Source: JBFWRK01 sp050248955 (GTDB lineage: Bacteria > Actinomycetota > Acidimicrobiia > Acidimicrobiales > Ilumatobacteraceae). From it: a stretch of DNA of 18,453 nt. Made by a program: the position numbers and the translations under genes. Under the pieces are notes generated by a model that ran no database searches, was not told the DNA's origin, and saw only the letters and a program-made list of their open reading frames with translations. Below, one piece after another: positions 7,791 to 15,632 of the stretch. Numbering within the stretch: position 1 is the first letter of the stretch; each line of letters opens with the position of its first letter. Location of the stretch: assembly GCA_050248955.1 (NCBI GenBank), contig JBFWRK010000034.1, positions 1 to 18,453 of the forward strand, in the 5' to 3' direction.

Positions 7791-10700
7791 TCAGGCGACG
7801 GTGGAGACCTCGACCACCGTGAGGCCGACGAGTCCGTTCTCGCCGGCGTGTGACACCGCACCGAGGTAGCGCTGGCCGGCGGTCAAACCCGCCCAGGCCA
7901 CTGAGACGACGCCGGCGCCACCGTTGGTGGCGGTGGTCGGCGCCGCGGTGATGGTCAACGAACCGGCACCGTCGTCGACGGGCACTGCCCAGTCGAAGAG
8001 GGTGTAGCTCGCAACCCCGCCGCCCTCGGTCTGGAAGCCGTGGACCACCACGGTGTACACGCCCCCAGCGGGCAGCAGGAGGTCGACCTGCTCCTCGGAG
8101 GTCCCCGAGCCACTGAGACCGACCAGATCCAGGTTCTCGTCGAAGACGTACAGATCGAGGTCGTGCGCCCCGTCCGTCTCGGCGTCGAACAACGAGAACC
8201 GGGCGAGCGCGGTGCCCTCCGGCACCGTGACCTCGTGGAAGGTCACGCCGATGCCGGTCTCCAGTGCGCCGACGACGTCGTTGCCCGGATCGTCGGCGAC
8301 GGTGTCAGGCGTCAGGTTGGCGGCCACGAGACCGTGGGCGTCGGCGGTGTAGACGCCGTCGTACCCGAAGGTCACAGGAACGTCGGCCGTCCCCTCCGTC
8401 CCGCTACCACTCACCGAATCGGGGAACCCGATCTCCTTCGCCTGCAGCGCGATCGGGCTGCGGACGTCGTAGCCCGATCCCTCCCACGTGAGCTCACCGA
8501 AGCTCCAGACACCGAACTCGGCGGACGTCCGGGTGAACGTCACCTCGAACGGTGCACTCTCACCCGGACCGAGCCGGATCTGGTCCGGCGTCACCGTTGC
8601 CGAGAAGCCGTCCGGCACGTCGATGTCGGCCTCCCACTTGACCTTCTTGTCCGAGACGTTCGTGATCGTGCGGGTGATCGTGGCGGACCCGGTGACGTCG
8701 GAGACGCCGATCGATGCGAGGTTCAGGTTCTCCGCGGTGATCGGGTAGCCGCCTGCCTCGAGGTTCGCGCAGGTGGTCGGCGAGATCGCCTCCGGTGCCG
8801 CCTCGCAGACGTAGCCGAGGTAGTCGTTGAAGCCGGCGTCGTACACGAGTCCCGGGTTGAACAACGTGCCCTTCTTGCGGATGTCGCCGCCCGGGCGGAC
8901 GTGCCCTGCGCCCATGTCGAACGGATCGGCCTCGGTGACGCCGTCTTCCTTGACGACGTCCTGACGGGCGCTCGTCATCAAGGCCGACTTCGCCGCCGCC
9001 GGGGACCAGTCGGGGTGGGCCTGCTTGACCAGCGCGTAGATGCCGGCCACGTGCGGGCTCGCCATCGACGTGCCGCTGATCGCTTGGAACAGCTCGCCAG
9101 GTGAGCCGAGCAGCGCCGCCGGCGTGTTGCCGGCGAGGATGTTCACACCGGGTGCCGTCACATCCGGCGAGATGATGTCCGGGGACAGCAGGTTCGGACC
9201 TCGGGACGAGAACGCGGCCATGACGTTCGCTTGCGCGTCCACCTTCTGACCGCCCGACATCGAGGCCGTCGCGCCGGCACCCGCCGACTGGATGTAGGCG
9301 CGCGCTGCCGCGCCGGCCACCTCGTCGACGTGGAGTGACGGGATGTAGTGGTTGTCGGTGTTGAGCGTGTTGAGCGTCGGGTTGAAGAGCAGCATCGCCA
9401 CACCGCCGCCCTCCTGGACGGCGAAGCTCTTCTCGACCCGGGCGTTGCCGCCCCGCTCGCAGAGGACCATCTTGCCGGTCACCGTGTCCGCCGGGAAGCC
9501 GAGGTCGGCACGGCACAACGGGTTGCCCAGCGCTGCTGCATCGACGAGCGGCGTGCTGTCGATGCCGGCGGTCACGGTCACGCCTTCGAACGTCTGCCCG
9601 TCGCCCAGCGTGACGGTGCCGCGGAAGTCGCGACGCTGCGTGCTCGCGCCGACAGCGGTCAGCCAGGGGGAGACCGCCGGTGATCCGACGGTGGCTTCAC
9701 CGGGTCCGGCGTTGCCCGCCGACGCGGCGACGAACACGCCGGCATCGTTGGCGAACAGGAAGCTGATCGCGTCGGGCGACAGCACCGCGGTGTCGGAGCC
9801 GATCGAGTAGTTGATGACGTCCACGCCGTCGGCGGCCGCGTCGTCGATCGCGTCGACGAGATCACCGTTCGAGCAACCGCCCTCCCCGGGTGCCGTCGCC
9901 CAGCACGCCTTGTACATCGAGATGCGGGCGCGAGGAGCGATGCCGCTCAACGTGCCCCGATCGACGCCGAGGAGTGTGGAGGAAACCCCAGCATCACCGG
10001 CCGCCGTGCTCGAGGTGTGCGTGCCGTGACCGTCCTCGTCACGGGCAGAGAGGAACGAGCCGGGAGCGAGTCCGTCCCCCGTTCCTCCGTGGAACACCGT
10101 GCCGTAGGACTTCGCGGCGAGGAGCTTGTTGTTGCACGTGAACGGTGCGTCGTCGGGGTTGAACGCGGCGTTGCCGAACTCGCACCCCGTCCCGCTGAAC
10201 TCCTCGGACGACAGCGCCCTGTAGGTGCCGTCGTCGGCGAAGCTCGGATGCTCCGGCCAGATGCCGGTGTCGATGACGCCGATGACGACGTCCTCACCGG
10301 TCAGGCCGGACGCCCACGGGCCGTGCTTCGCATCGAGCCCGAGGAAGCCGGGTGACGCGTCGGTCTGGATCGTGCGGATCTGGTCGGGCACGACGAACGA
10401 GACGCCGGCCTGCTGGCTCAGCGCGTCGGCCTGGGCGCCGGTCAGCGTCGCCGCGAACCCGTTCGCGGCATAGGTGTAGGTGGCGAGCTTGTCCGTCGCG
10501 GCCGCGCCGACGGCGGTCAGCGCGGCGTCCTGCTCGGCAGTGAGGTGCCCGACGTACCGCTGCACGGCGGTGTCCGTGCGGCTGAGCGCTGCACCTTCCG
10601 CCGGCGCAGTGGCAGCGAGCCCGGCTTCGTCGCCGTCGTAGGCGATCGCCGGATCGGCTTCCATGATCACGATGTACGTCGCCGACTTGGCGGCCGCGAC

Positions 10701-10814
10701 GCTCGCTGCTGTCCCCGCTGGCACGCGCAGGCCACCGGATCCCGACGCGGGCAATGGGCCCACGGCTATGGCGGCGGACGCGACAAGCGCGGCCCCGATC
10801 ACACGTCTCTTCAC
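7791..10814 (-). CDS. Secreted subtilisin-like (S8) serine protease
   Basis: The protein is 1007 residues from GTG 10814. That start is preceded by GGAGGGG four bases upstream and puts the signal peptide (KRR, then a hydrophobic core ending near 'PLPASGSG') at the N-terminus. The upstream ATG at 10889 would add 25 non-signal-like residues. Domains in order: inhibitor I9-type propeptide (~45-148); S8 catalytic domain with Asp182 (VIDTGIWPEHPSF), His263 (DGHGTHTSSTAAG), oxyanion Asn368 (ASAGNAGPG) and Ser583 (ISGTSMASPHVAG); an inserted PA domain (~415-520); an Fn3-like domain (~695-790); and a pre-peptidase C-terminal-like beta domain (~855-945) with 'HDLDLYVFDENLDLVG'. All catalytic residues are present, so an active, autoprocessed extracellular protease is expected. 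The architecture matches long actinobacterial/plant-type subtilases. No sorting motif was seen at the C-terminus. Confidence 0.93.
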   Translation of the reverse strand: MKRRVIGAALVASAAIAVGPLPASGSGGLRVPAGTAASVAAAKSATYIVIMEADPAIAYDGDEAGLAATAPAEGAALSRTDTAVQRYVGHLTAEQDAALTAVGAAATDKLATYTYAANGFAATLTGAQADALSQQAGVSFVVPDQIRTIQTDASPGFLGLDAKHGPWASGLTGEDVVIGVIDTGIWPEHPSFADDGTYRALSSEEFSGTGCEFGNAAFNPDDAPFTCNNKLLAAKSYGTVFHGGTGDGLAPGSFLSARDEDGHGTHTSSTAAGDAGVSSTLLGVDRGTLSGIAPRARISMYKACWATAPGEGGCSNGDLVDAIDDAAADGVDVINYSIGSDTAVLSPDAISFLFANDAGVFVAASAGNAGPGEATVGSPAVSPWLTAVGASTQRRDFRGTVTLGDGQTFEGVTVTAGIDSTPLVDAAALGNPLCRADLGFPADTVTGKMVLCERGGNARVEKSFAVQEGGGVAMLLFNPTLNTLNTDNHYIPSLHVDEVAGAAARAYIQSAGAGATASMSGGQKVDAQANVMAAFSSRGPNLLSPDIISPDVTAPGVNILAGNTPAALLGSPGELFQAISGTSMASPHVAGIYALVKQAHPDWSPAAAKSALMTSARQDVVKEDGVTEADPFDMGAGHVRPGGDIRKKGTLFNPGLVYDAGFNDYLGYVCEAAPEAISPTTCANLEAGGYPITAENLNLASIGVSDVTGSATITRTITNVSDKKVKWEADIDVPDGFSATVTPDQIRLGPGESAPFEVTFTRTSAEFGVWSFGELTWEGSGYDVRSPIALQAKEIGFPDSVSGSGTEGTADVPVTFGYDGVYTADAHGLVAANLTPDTVADDPGNDVVGALETGIGVTFHEVTVPEGTALARFSLFDAETDGAHDLDLYVFDENLDLVGLSGSGTSEEQVDLLLPAGGVYTVVVHGFQTEGGGVASYTLFDWAVPVDDGAGSLTITAAPTTATNGGAGVVSVAWAGLTAGQRYLGAVSHAGENGLVGLTVVEVSTVA

Positions 10815-10899
10815 GATTCCCCTCCAACTCCCAGTTTGCGGATGCCTGGCAGAACCGTTCCGACGCCGCCCCGGAGCGGAGCAGTTCATGCGACGCGGA

Positions 10900-10905
10900 A
10901 CCGTA
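10900..10905 (-). promoter_or_regulatory. Candidate -10 element of the subtilase gene
   Basis: Read on the minus strand the sequence is TACGGT, with TTCTCGA-like bases about 17-18 bp further upstream as a poor -35. It would give a leader of about 80 nt before GTG 10814. The 174-bp gap between the hydrolase stop and this gene (10815-10988) shows no other clear feature. Confidence 0.3.
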
Positions 10906-10988
10906 CACCTCCTACAGCGACGTCGAGAACGCCCGCTCGATGGCTGGAACCGCAGGTCAGACGGGACGTTCGGCCCCGACCGGATGGC

Positions 10989-11765
10989 TCAGCCGACTCC
11001 GTGCAGGCGGTCGGCCGGCGGCAGTTCGATCGCCTCGGCGAGCACCTCGGGGAACCACTCACCGAGCCGCTCCCAGAGCACGTCGCCGCTGTTCGCCATC
11101 AGGTGACCGTCGCCCGGCAGCACGACGAGATCACCGTGCCCGGCGATCGCGCGAACGACCTCGCTCGCCTGCATCGGCAGGATCTCGTCCCGGTCGCCGT
11201 GGAACAGCAGCAGCGGCCGACCTCGGAGTCCCCCGGCGACCTCGCACCCGGCAGACTGCGTCGCGAACGTGACCACGCCGGCGACGAGCTCGTCCAGCCC
11301 GACGGCGACCCGCACCGCAACCGCGCCACCGAAGCTGTGCCCCATCGTGACGACACGGTCGGCGCCGGCACCGACGACGAGTTGCACCGCGGCAGCGAGA
11401 TCGATGCAGCACGAGTCGAGGTCGTTGGGGCGGCGGTACGACACCCGCACCATCGGCACGCCCAGTGCGGCGAGCGCAGTGCCGAGCCGGTGGTACAGAC
11501 CATCCGCGGGTCCGAGGAGACCGCCCATCGCACCGCCGCAGGCGACGACGGCCACGGGTCGCGCCGGCATCGGGTCGATCGGTTGGTGCCACAGCAGCAT
11601 GAGCAGTCCGCGCATCGTGAACAGCTCGAGGTGGCGCAGGCCGGGCGTGACGAGCACGTCCTGCTGCGCGAGGACCTGGAGCGCGTCGAGCGGGGTCGTG
11701 CGACGCGCCCCGGCCGCGTCGCCGTCACCGGCCTCGGCGGCCACATGGCCAGCGGCTTCCACCAC
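10989..11765 (-). CDS. Alpha/beta-hydrolase, dienelactone-hydrolase/esterase-like
   Basis: This is a 258-residue soluble hydrolase from GTG 11765. Nucleophile elbow GHSFGG (142-147, Ser144), acid 'HGDRDEILP' (Asp193) and 'GDGH' (His221) complete a normal triad. 'CGGAMGGLLGPADGLYHRLGTALAALG' (76-102) and 'YRRPNDLD' (110-117) are like an esterase/acylpeptidase-type subfamily common in Acidimicrobiia. The substrate is unknown. Start choice: GTG 11765 lies 7 nt after a TAGGGT -10 on the minus strand (leaderless), with the next in-frame GTGs at 11762 and 11744; the frame upstream of 11765 is only antisense to marR. The gene is divergent from a MarR regulator and shares its operator, so it is probably the MarR target. 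It is followed on the same strand by the subtilase, 174 bp away, which likely has its own promoter. Confidence 0.85.
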   Translation of the reverse strand: MVEAAGHVAAEAGDGDAAGARRTTPLDALQVLAQQDVLVTPGLRHLELFTMRGLLMLLWHQPIDPMPARPVAVVACGGAMGGLLGPADGLYHRLGTALAALGVPMVRVSYRRPNDLDSCCIDLAAAVQLVVGAGADRVVTMGHSFGGAVAVRVAVGLDELVAGVVTFATQSAGCEVAGGLRGRPLLLFHGDRDEILPMQASEVVRAIAGHGDLVVLPGDGHLMANSGDVLWERLGEWFPEVLAEAIELPPADRLHGVG

Positions 11766-11784
11766 AACTTGTACCCTACAATTT
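11766..11784. promoter_or_regulatory. Probable MarR operator overlapping two divergent leaderless promoters
   Basis: AACTTGTACCCTACAATTT is a near-perfect palindrome: arms of 8 bp with one mismatch per arm, around a CCC centre. It occupies the whole gap between GTG 11765 (-) and GTG 11785 (+). TACCCT on the plus strand (11772-11777) and TAGGGT on the minus strand (11773-11778) are -10-like hexamers, each placed about 7 nt before a GTG. It is far more AT-rich than its surroundings. A bound MarR dimer would block both promoters. Confidence 0.75.
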
Positions 11785-12285
11785 GTGACGACGAGGCCTG
11801 CCGTCGACCTCGCGGACGACGAGGAGCTGGCCACGGCGTACCGCGTCGGCCGGGCGTGGCGCGAGCTCCGACGGGGCGCAGCCATGGGCGTCCTGCGCGA
11901 CCACCTCTTCGGCGCCGGCGACGACGCGCTCGAGCCGGGCCAGGTCGACACGCTCGATCTCCTCGTGCAGCGCGAATCCTGGCGGATGAGCGATCTGGCC
12001 GACGCGCTGCGGGTCGACCCCTCGACCGCCACCCGTGCGGTCCAGCGGCTCGTGCGCGCCGGCCTCGCCGAACGCGGCAACAGCGACGACGACGGGCGGG
12101 TGGTGATGGTGTCGGTCACGACGACGGGCCGGCGATGTCACGACGCCGTCGCGCAGCGGCGACGCCAGACGCTGTCGGCGCTGCTCGCCGAGTTCGACCC
12201 GGCCGAACGTGGGCAGCTCGCCGCGCTGCTCGAGCGCTTCGTGCGTGCGATCGACGACTTCGTCGCCGACCTCGACATGCCCTGA
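11785..12285 (+). CDS. MarR-family transcriptional regulator
   Basis: The protein is 166 residues, the usual MarR length. N-terminal helices (~10-48) form part of the dimer interface. A winged helix-turn-helix spans ~55-115: 'LDLLVQRESWRMSDLADALRVDPSTATRAVQRLVRAGLAERG' includes the recognition helix, and 'SDDDGRVVMVSVT' (100-112) is the wing. C-terminal helices (~118-163) complete the dimer. GTG 11785 was chosen because the frame upstream is the antisense of the hydrolase 5' region and the palindromic operator ends at the base before it; the mRNA would be leaderless. Divergent arrangement with the alpha/beta-hydrolase suggests autoregulation and control of that gene by a small ligand, possibly a phenolic or ester. 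The ligand itself is unknown. Confidence 0.9.
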   Translation: MTTRPAVDLADDEELATAYRVGRAWRELRRGAAMGVLRDHLFGAGDDALEPGQVDTLDLLVQRESWRMSDLADALRVDPSTATRAVQRLVRAGLAERGNSDDDGRVVMVSVTTTGRRCHDAVAQRRRQTLSALLAEFDPAERGQLAALLERFVRAIDDFVADLDMP

Positions 12286-12298
12286 CGGCCGGCCAACA

Positions 12299-12321
12299 GC
12301 TCGGGGCGACGAGGCCCGAGC
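12299..12321 (+). terminator. Hairpin after marR
   Basis: GCTCGGG (12299-12305) can pair with CCCGAGC (12315-12321) around a 9-base loop, 14 bp after the marR stop. There is no T-tract. It is a plausible intrinsic terminator between marR and the propeller lipoprotein gene, but stems like this arise easily at this GC content. Confidence 0.4.
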
Positions 12322-12376
12322 GCGCGGCGCCGAGCTGCATGGGAACCGGGTCGGCCCGGAGCGACGTCCAACTGGC

Positions 12377-14506
12377 ATGCGCACCTCCCTCCGCCGCTCG
12401 TTCACCGCTCTCGGAGCCGGGCTCGTGCTCGCCGGCTGCAGCTCCGGCCCGTTCGCGGTCGAGCGGTCGGGCGACCCGACGACCACTACAGCGCAGCGCC
12501 CGAGCACCACGGCGAACGGGTCGGGCACGACGGACGCGACCGGCTCGACGGACACGACGGCGCGTCCGAACGGCTCGGGCTTCGGTCGCGGGCTCGCGTT
12601 CAGCACGTTCGACAGCTGCGACGCGTTCCTCGACTACGTCCGCGAGCACGCGCTCGATCAGGTGGGCGCGTACGGGTTCGGCGTCAACTGGTACGGGCGG
12701 GGCATCGACGACATGGCAGAGACCACCATGGCCGCGAGTGCCGACGGCGACACCGCTGGCAGCGATCCGCTTCCCGCCGCGCAGGACGAGGAAGCTGCCG
12801 CTGGGGGTGGCACGTCCGGCACGAACACCCAGGAGGAGGGCGTCGACGAGGGCGACCTCGTGGAGACCGACGGTCGCTACGTCTACACGATCGTCGACGG
12901 CCGGACGCTCAGCATCGTGGACACGATCGACGCCACGTTGGTCTCCACGCTGCGCCTCGATCCGGACGAGGGCGCGAGCCAGATGATCCTCGACGGCACG
13001 CGCCTCGCGCTCGTCGTGAACGGCTGGGGTGGTGGCGCGGTGCCGCTCGACGCTGCCGGCCGACCAGCGAGCGACTTCGGTTACGGCTACGGCTACGGCC
13101 TCACCGGCGTGAGCGTGATCGACGTCGCCGACCCCGCCGCACCGACGAACCTCGGGACGTCGTGGTTCGAGGGATCCGCACAAGCGGTGCGGGCGACCGA
13201 CGGCGTCGTCCGGGTCGTCGTGACGAGCGGGCTCGGTGACCGGTTGCCACTCGTCGTGCCGGCGAACGGCTCCCTGCGCGGTGAGGCCAGGGCCGAGGAG
13301 CTCAACCGGCAGCTCGTCGAGGAGTCGGTCGCCGAGGACTGGCTGCCGCGCCGCATCGACGAGGCGCCGGACGGCACCACATCGGCACCGATCACGACGA
13401 TCGGCTGCGACCGCATCGGCCAGCCAGAGGAGTTCTCGGGGCTCGGCCTGACCTGGGTCGCGACGGTCGACCTGCGGGCGGACGCGCCGGAGACCACCGG
13501 CTCGGCCGGCGTCGTCAGCACGGGTGGCACGACGTACGCCTCGGCAGAGCACCTCTACGTCTCGACCGTCCGGTGGGACCCCGCCGTCGACGGTGTGCAG
13601 CCGATCCAGCCCGAGGCGCCGACCACCGCGATCCACTCGTTCGCGATCGCCGGCCGGGCAGACGCGGTGTACGAGGCCTCCGGTGCCATCGACGGGACCT
13701 TGCTCAACCAGTTCTCGATGTCCGAGTACGAAGGCCGGCTGCGGGTCGCGACGACGACGTTCGAGGACGGCTTCGGCGCCTCGAACGAGTCCCAGGTCCG
13801 TGTGCTCGAACGCACCGACACGACGCTCGAGCAGATCGGCGTGGTCGACGGCCTGGGCGTCAGCGAGCAGATCTACTCCGTGCGCTTCCTCGGCAACCTC
13901 GCCTATGTCGTGACCTTCCGCCAGATGGACCCGCTGTACGTCGTCGACCTGACCGACCCCACGGCGCCCGTGGTGCGCGGCGAGCTGAAGATCCCCGGGT
14001 ACTCGGCGTACCTGCACCCGGTGGGTGACGGCCGGCTCCTCGGCGTCGGCCAGGACGCCACCGACGACGGCGGCCGGCTCGGCGCGCAGGCGTCGCTGTT
14101 CGACGTGAGCGATCCGGCGAACCCGATCCGGCTCTCCACCGCCGCACTCGGCAGCTACGGCACTCCGGTCGAGTGGGATCATCACGCCTTCCTGTACTGG
14201 CCCGAGACGGGCCAGCTGGTGCTGCCCGTCGACCCCTACTGGTGCGCCGAGACGGCCGAGATCGAAGCGGGAGGCGAGCTCGCATCGTCCTGCGAACAGG
14301 GCGGCGCCGTCGTCGTGCAGGTGCAGGGCGACGCGCTCGCGGTCCAGGGCAGGATCATCCATCCGGTCGGCAACACCGACCTCTACGAGGCCCAGGTCCA
14401 GCGGTCGATGGTCGTCGACGGGCGGCTCGTCACGGTCTCCGCGGCCGGCGTGCTCGTGAGCGACCTCGCCACCCTCGGGCAGGTGCACTGGATCCCGCTC
14501 TCCTGA
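12377..14506 (+). CDS. Beta-propeller domain lipoprotein (Beta_propel/PF09826-like)
   Basis: The protein is 709 residues from ATG 12377. Residues 1-21 form a lipoprotein signal peptide (two Arg, hydrophobic core, lipobox LAGC with Cys21), so the mature protein should be anchored to the outer face of the cytoplasmic membrane. A Thr/Ser/Gly-rich linker follows (~35-68). From ~149 to the C-terminus the protein matches the Beta_propel family: the signature 'TNTQEEGVDEGDLVETDG' (149-166), then repeated blades with 'YVSTVRW', 'VRVLERTD', 'YSVRFLGNLAYVVTFRQMDPLYVVDLTDP' and 'GSYGTPVEWDHHAFLYW'. The family is common in actinobacteria and some archaea; its molecular role is not established, and a surface binding or scaffold role is inferred. 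The frame is open upstream, but only from ATG 12377 is a signal peptide produced. No clear Shine-Dalgarno is seen. It lies 33 bp before the sigma factor gene. Confidence 0.88.
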   Translation: MRTSLRRSFTALGAGLVLAGCSSGPFAVERSGDPTTTTAQRPSTTANGSGTTDATGSTDTTARPNGSGFGRGLAFSTFDSCDAFLDYVREHALDQVGAYGFGVNWYGRGIDDMAETTMAASADGDTAGSDPLPAAQDEEAAAGGGTSGTNTQEEGVDEGDLVETDGRYVYTIVDGRTLSIVDTIDATLVSTLRLDPDEGASQMILDGTRLALVVNGWGGGAVPLDAAGRPASDFGYGYGYGLTGVSVIDVADPAAPTNLGTSWFEGSAQAVRATDGVVRVVVTSGLGDRLPLVVPANGSLRGEARAEELNRQLVEESVAEDWLPRRIDEAPDGTTSAPITTIGCDRIGQPEEFSGLGLTWVATVDLRADAPETTGSAGVVSTGGTTYASAEHLYVSTVRWDPAVDGVQPIQPEAPTTAIHSFAIAGRADAVYEASGAIDGTLLNQFSMSEYEGRLRVATTTFEDGFGASNESQVRVLERTDTTLEQIGVVDGLGVSEQIYSVRFLGNLAYVVTFRQMDPLYVVDLTDPTAPVVRGELKIPGYSAYLHPVGDGRLLGVGQDATDDGGRLGAQASLFDVSDPANPIRLSTAALGSYGTPVEWDHHAFLYWPETGQLVLPVDPYWCAETAEIEAGGELASSCEQGGAVVVQVQGDALAVQGRIIHPVGNTDLYEAQVQRSMVVDGRLVTVSAAGVLVSDLATLGQVHWIPLS

Positions 14507-14539
14507 TTGCACCGGCCGAGCGCTACGGTCGGCTCCCGT

Positions 14540-15145
14540 ATGGCTGACCGGTCCGCGTTCACGGAGCAGGCGATGCAGTACGCGCCGCAGCTCTACTCGG
14601 CGGCCGTTCGCATGACGCGCAACTCGGCCGATGCCGAGGACCTCGTGCAGGAGACGTTCCTCAAGGCGTATCGCAGCTACCACACGTTCGCGGAGGGCTC
14701 GAACCTCCGCGCGTGGCTGTACCGCATCCTCACGAACACGTTCATCAACTCGTACCGGGCCAAGCAGCGCCGCCCGGAGGAGACCGATCTCGACGACGTC
14801 GAGGACCTCTACCTGTACCGGCGGATCGGCGGGCTCGAGGCAGCGTTGGCGAGCCGCAGCGCCGAGGACCAGCTGATGGACCTGTTCACCGATGACGAGG
14901 TGAAGACCGCCCTCGAACTGCTCCCCGACAACTTCCGGATCCCGGTATTGCTCGCCGACGTGGAGGGCTTCGCGTACAAAGAGATCGCGGAGATGTTGGA
15001 CATCCCGATCGGTACCGTGATGTCGAGGCTGCATCGGGGAAGAAAATCGATGCAGCGCCAGTTGTACGAGTTCGCACGCCAACGGGGTCTCGTTGCCGAG
15101 GAACCGCACGACGTCGCGACGACCACTACCGGATCACTGGGTTGA
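14540..15145 (+). CDS. sigR: ECF RNA polymerase sigma factor, SigR/RpoE-like
   Basis: The protein is 201 residues. Sigma region 2 (~12-78) contains 'DAEDLVQETFLKAYRSYHTF' (31-50) and 'NLRAWLYRILTNTFINSYR'. The linker is acidic. Region 4 (~128-175) contains 'LPDNFRIPVLLADVEGFAYKEIAEMLDIPIGTVMSRLHRGR', the helix-turn-helix for the -35 element. The sequence is close in style to SigR of Streptomyces and SigH of Mycobacterium, which drive thiol-oxidative stress genes. ATG 14540 is the only good start: a TACGGT -10-like hexamer at 14524-14529 ends 10 nt before it, giving an almost leaderless message. The next gene is a ZAS anti-sigma starting 5 bp after the stop, so the pair should be co-transcribed. 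The symbol is given by similarity to the SigR group; a paralogue of that group is possible. Confidence 0.85.
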   Translation: MADRSAFTEQAMQYAPQLYSAAVRMTRNSADAEDLVQETFLKAYRSYHTFAEGSNLRAWLYRILTNTFINSYRAKQRRPEETDLDDVEDLYLYRRIGGLEAALASRSAEDQLMDLFTDDEVKTALELLPDNFRIPVLLADVEGFAYKEIAEMLDIPIGTVMSRLHRGRKSMQRQLYEFARQRGLVAEEPHDVATTTTGSLG

Positions 15146-15150
15146 CACCG

Positions 15151-15402
15151 ATGGGCGACTGCAACGAAACGCTGAGCGAGCTCGAGCGGTTCCTCGACGG
15201 CGAGGTGCCGGGTCAGACGCGGGAGTCGATCCAGAGCCACCTCGACGGCTGCCTCGACTGCCTGTCCGCGTTCGACTTCCACGCCGAGCTGCGGATCGTG
15301 ATCAAGGAGAAGTGCCGCGAGGAGCCGATGCCCCAGGGGTTGCTCGCGAAGATCGAGCTGTGCTTCGGCGCCGACGATCTCGAGGACGACGCGTCGCCCT
15401 GA
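15151..15402 (+). CDS. rsrA: Zinc-associated anti-sigma factor, RsrA-like
   Basis: The protein is 83 residues from ATG 15151. The ZAS motif H-x3-C-x2-C is 'HLDGCLDC' (His30, Cys34, Cys37), with an additional upstream Cys4 in the place of the fourth zinc ligand of RsrA. Cys55 matches the later reactive cysteine region of RsrA, and Cys71 is an extra C-terminal cysteine. The N-terminal helix 'NETLSELERFLDGEVPGQ' is typical of the family. RsrA-type proteins hold their sigma factor when reduced and zinc-loaded and release it on disulfide stress. The gene immediately follows the SigR-like gene, supporting the partnership. An in-frame TTG at 15142 overlaps the sigma stop codon and would add three residues; neither start has a good Shine-Dalgarno, and translational coupling is likely. 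Confidence 0.85.
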   Translation: MGDCNETLSELERFLDGEVPGQTRESIQSHLDGCLDCLSAFDFHAELRIVIKEKCREEPMPQGLLAKIELCFGADDLEDDASP

Positions 15403-15439
15403 CCGGCCCGCGGGCTGTCCCGGCGAGGACGCCCCTGGC

Positions 15440-15445
15440 TACGAT
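15440..15445 (+). promoter_or_regulatory. Candidate -10 for the 50-residue membrane protein (leaderless)
   Basis: TACGAT lies with 6 bases between it and ATG 15452, the spacing expected when transcription starts at the A of the start codon. There is no Shine-Dalgarno in front of that ATG. No -35 was identified. Confidence 0.35.
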
Positions 15446-15451
15446 GGCCTC

Positions 15452-15604
15452 ATGGTGCTCGCCCGTCTCGAACCGTGGCATTGGTGGATCGGCGTCGTGT
15501 TCGCCGTTGCGACCATCGGAACGGTGCTCGGTCTCGTCGGCAACTACGTCAACAAGGTCGTCAGACCGACCTATCCCAGCCGCCGTCAGCGTCCCGACGC
15601 CTGA
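15452..15604 (+). CDS. Small single-pass membrane protein (50 aa)
   Basis: This is a short gene with a coherent 50-residue product: 'MVLARLEPWHWW', then a hydrophobic segment from about residue 11 to 29 ('WWIGVVFAVATIGTVLGLVG'), then a positively charged tail rich in Arg/Pro ('VVRPTYPSRRQRPDA'). The topology is probably N-out, C-in by the positive-inside rule. Third codon positions are G/C-rich. It has no recognisable family. It sits between the anti-sigma gene (49 bp upstream) and the zincin gene (28 bp downstream), both on the same strand. A TACGAT -10 placed for leaderless transcription supports the start. It may be part of the zincin-tilS operon. Confidence 0.6.
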   Translation: MVLARLEPWHWWIGVVFAVATIGTVLGLVGNYVNKVVRPTYPSRRQRPDA

Positions 15605-15632
15605 GCGCCGGTAGCGGCGACCCACCCGGCCC

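Noticed and set aside
10815..10889. ATG 10889 as the start of the subtilase
   Set aside because: It adds 25 residues before the signal peptide, whereas GTG 10814 has an excellent GGAGGGG ribosome site and starts directly at the signal peptide.
11766..12119. N-terminal extension of the alpha/beta-hydrolase to 12119
   Set aside because: The extension is the antisense of marR, Ser/Arg/Thr-rich, and crosses the palindromic operator.
12116..15109. 997-residue minus-strand open frame across the propeller, sigma and marR genes
   Set aside because: It spans three well-supported plus-strand genes and their intergenic gaps, and its translation has no recognisable motif.
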